8,566 bases of DNA from Paracoccaceae bacterium (GTDB taxonomy: Bacteria > Pseudomonadota > Alphaproteobacteria > Rhodobacterales > Rhodobacteraceae). Made by a program: the position numbers and the translations under genes. The DNA lies in assembly GCA_009920815.1 (NCBI GenBank), contig RFZH01000094.1, positions 1 to 8,566 on the forward strand, given 5' to 3'. Numbering within the stretch: position 1 is the first letter of the stretch; each line of letters begins with the position of its first letter. Shown in pieces: positions 8,001-8,566 of this stretch. Under the pieces are notes generated by a model. The model saw only the letters and a list, made by a program, of their open reading frames with translations, was not told where the DNA came from and ran no database searches.

Positions 8001-8566
8001 CTTGTCCACCGTCGGCGTTTTGATAGGTATGTTGATCATGCAGCAATCGTTTTCGGTCATCATGACGGGAACGGGGATCGTCGCCTTGGCAGGGATCGTC
8101 GTCAACAACAACATTGTGTTGATCGATACCTACCAAGAATTTGCGCGCACCATGCCAAAGATAGAAGCAATCGTGCGCACGGCCGAACAACGTATTCGCC
8201 CCGTTTTGTTGACGACCATCACCACGATGGCGGGCCTGGCCCCAATGATGTTTGGGCTAAGCCTTGATTTCATCAATGGCGGCTATTCGATCGACAGCCC
8301 GACATCATTGTGGTGGAAACAGCTGGCAACCGCGGTCGTGTTCGGTCTGGGGATTGCCACGGTTTTGACCTTGGTCTTTACCCCTGCTCTTTTGGCGGCG
8401 CGCGTATGGGTGACCACATATGTAAGCTTTATTGGCCGTGTTTTGGTGCGCTTGGGCGCGTCTCGTCATGGGCGCGTGGCCCAAGACTGGGCGCTGCGTC
8501 GCGCCGCGCGCAAAAACAAAGTGACCGATTTGGTCTGGGTCGAAGATGATACGCCCCCCGCGAAAC
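5026..8566 (+). CDS. RND efflux permease (AcrB/HAE-type), 3' end beyond window
   Basis: This is a proton-driven inner-membrane exporter that would form a trimer and work with the preceding adaptor. I read the frame through to base 8566 without a stop: 1180 residues, 3'-truncated by the window. ATG 5026 has AGGAG 8 nt upstream, overlapping the adaptor stop. Visible: TM1 (about 14-30), then the family signature GLPKEGEPDIEIP; first periplasmic porter region; TM helices around 345-490, including GMLVDGAIVVVE with Asp402-Gly403; a second TM7 (about 602-622) followed by GVDFF and another large periplasmic region; TM10 GIVVNNNIVLID (Asn1027-1029); RIRPVLLTTITTMAG; TM12 ending near 1128; and a basic then acidic cytoplasmic tail. 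AcrB is about 1050 residues. The extra length comes from a roughly 70-residue insert (about 500-575) with two hydrophobic segments, from the TM11-TM12 loop and from the tail. Substrate is unknown. The family is certain; the subfamily is not the classical AcrB one. Confidence 0.95.
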   Translation, partial: MIGIVDWASQRARMIIAMITLSLAAGVYSYTGLPKEGEPDIEIPALFISVPFPGISAADSETLLVKPMETELADLDGLDTMTATASENYAGVALQFEFGWDKTKIMADVRDAMNAAEAKFPAGAEKYSINEINFSEFPIIIVNLTGKVPERTMTRIAKDLQDKIEAMDAVLEASITGNRDEMVEVTIDPLRLESYNVTAGELINVVRNNNQLIAAGEVDTAQGSFAVKIPSSFDDIGDIYALPVKTNGDRVVTLGDLAEIKLAFEDREGIARFNGESTVALQVVKRKGYNLIDTANTVRTMVEAEAATWPDDMKAAIQVGTSNDQSRVVGSMVGQLEGSVLTAIALVMIVVLASLGTRAALLVGFSIPTSFLLCFVLLGVMDITISNIVMFGLILAVGMLVDGAIVVVEYADKRINEGVGPMTAYVEAAKRMFWPVVSSTATTLCAFLPMLFWPGVPGQFMGMLPVTLIFVLSASLVVALVYLPIMGGVSGRISRVLDRTAHVLRVNLPWGVRAVLVVLAMGFLFISAMQFLNPAYLLGLDRTEMGRNAHVPGMIMFLAGAFMASVALTAAKIERNRERVEYKYRRTLFGQFIKFLTANPIMPVVTIFAVIFFAMGVFKYYGEHNYGVDFFVESEPEQAIVYVRARGNLSLEEKDHLVKQAETVVLAHPGIQTAFSFAGKGGLNQNTGGGQAPSDSIGQIQLETIPWEERRDRPDLDGNVVLDEITAQLRDIPGIEIEVLNLSRGPASAKPVHLRLASDSLEDLIQVAGQMSELFHQTKGLTLIEDSRPLPGIDWQINVDVEKAGRYGADVATVGAMVQLVTRGILLDTMRVDSSDEEVEIRVRLPEDYRVLSTLDTLKVRTRDGLVPLSNFITREPVAKLAEIKRVDQKRYLDVKAAVTKGLTRTDVDENGNSVEIPINDNERIAYLTSVLENTAFPAGMSWEWTGDQEDQKESQAFLSSAFSAALALMFIILLAQFNSFYNSVVVLLAVILSTVGVLIGMLIMQQSFSVIMTGTGIVALAGIVVNNNIVLIDTYQEFARTMPKIEAIVRTAEQRIRPVLLTTITTMAGLAPMMFGLSLDFINGGYSIDSPTSLWWKQLATAVVFGLGIATVLTLVFTPALLAARVWVTTYVSFIGRVLVRLGASRHGRVAQDWALRRAARKNKVTDLVWVEDDTPPAK

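Overview
The window reads as chromosomal DNA from an alphaproteobacterium, most likely a marine Rhodobacterales (Roseobacter-type) species. The reasons are the moderate-to-high GC, the character of the Der and BamB proteins, and the gene order. This taxonomic call is an inference from protein style and gene order, not from a marker gene or a search. I found no mobile element, CRISPR array, tRNA or rRNA.

The left half (about 1-3553) is a minus-strand housekeeping operon, transcribed right to left. Its order is a membrane-anchored TPR/YfgM-like protein (220 aa), the outer-membrane assembly lipoprotein BamB (440 aa) and the double-GTPase ribosome assembly factor Der (485 aa). The gaps are short (25 and 47 nt). 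The same yfgM-bamB-der order is known from Escherichia coli. A perfect palindrome followed by a T-run sits at the window edge just beyond der and looks like a terminator that could serve convergent transcription.

The right half (3758 to the end) is a plus-strand two-gene operon for an RND-type tripartite efflux pump: a periplasmic adaptor (420 aa), then 5 nt later an inner-membrane RND permease. The permease is open to the end of the window (at least 1180 residues), so its stop codon lies outside. No outer-membrane TolC-like channel and no regulator gene is present in the window.

The two operons diverge from an intergenic region of about 216 bp. On the plus strand it holds an extended -10 promoter (TGaTATAAT), an 8-bp-arm inverted repeat just upstream that looks like a repressor or activator operator, and a hairpin followed by five Ts in the adaptor-gene leader.

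The most interesting signals are in the pump. The permease lacks the canonical AcrB proton-relay Asp-Asp pair (it has Asp-Gly) and the relay Lys (Asn instead). It also has about 70 extra residues with two additional hydrophobic segments between its two halves, and a cytoplasmic C-terminal tail. I see no clear evidence of an entirely new system; the window is otherwise ordinary core genome.
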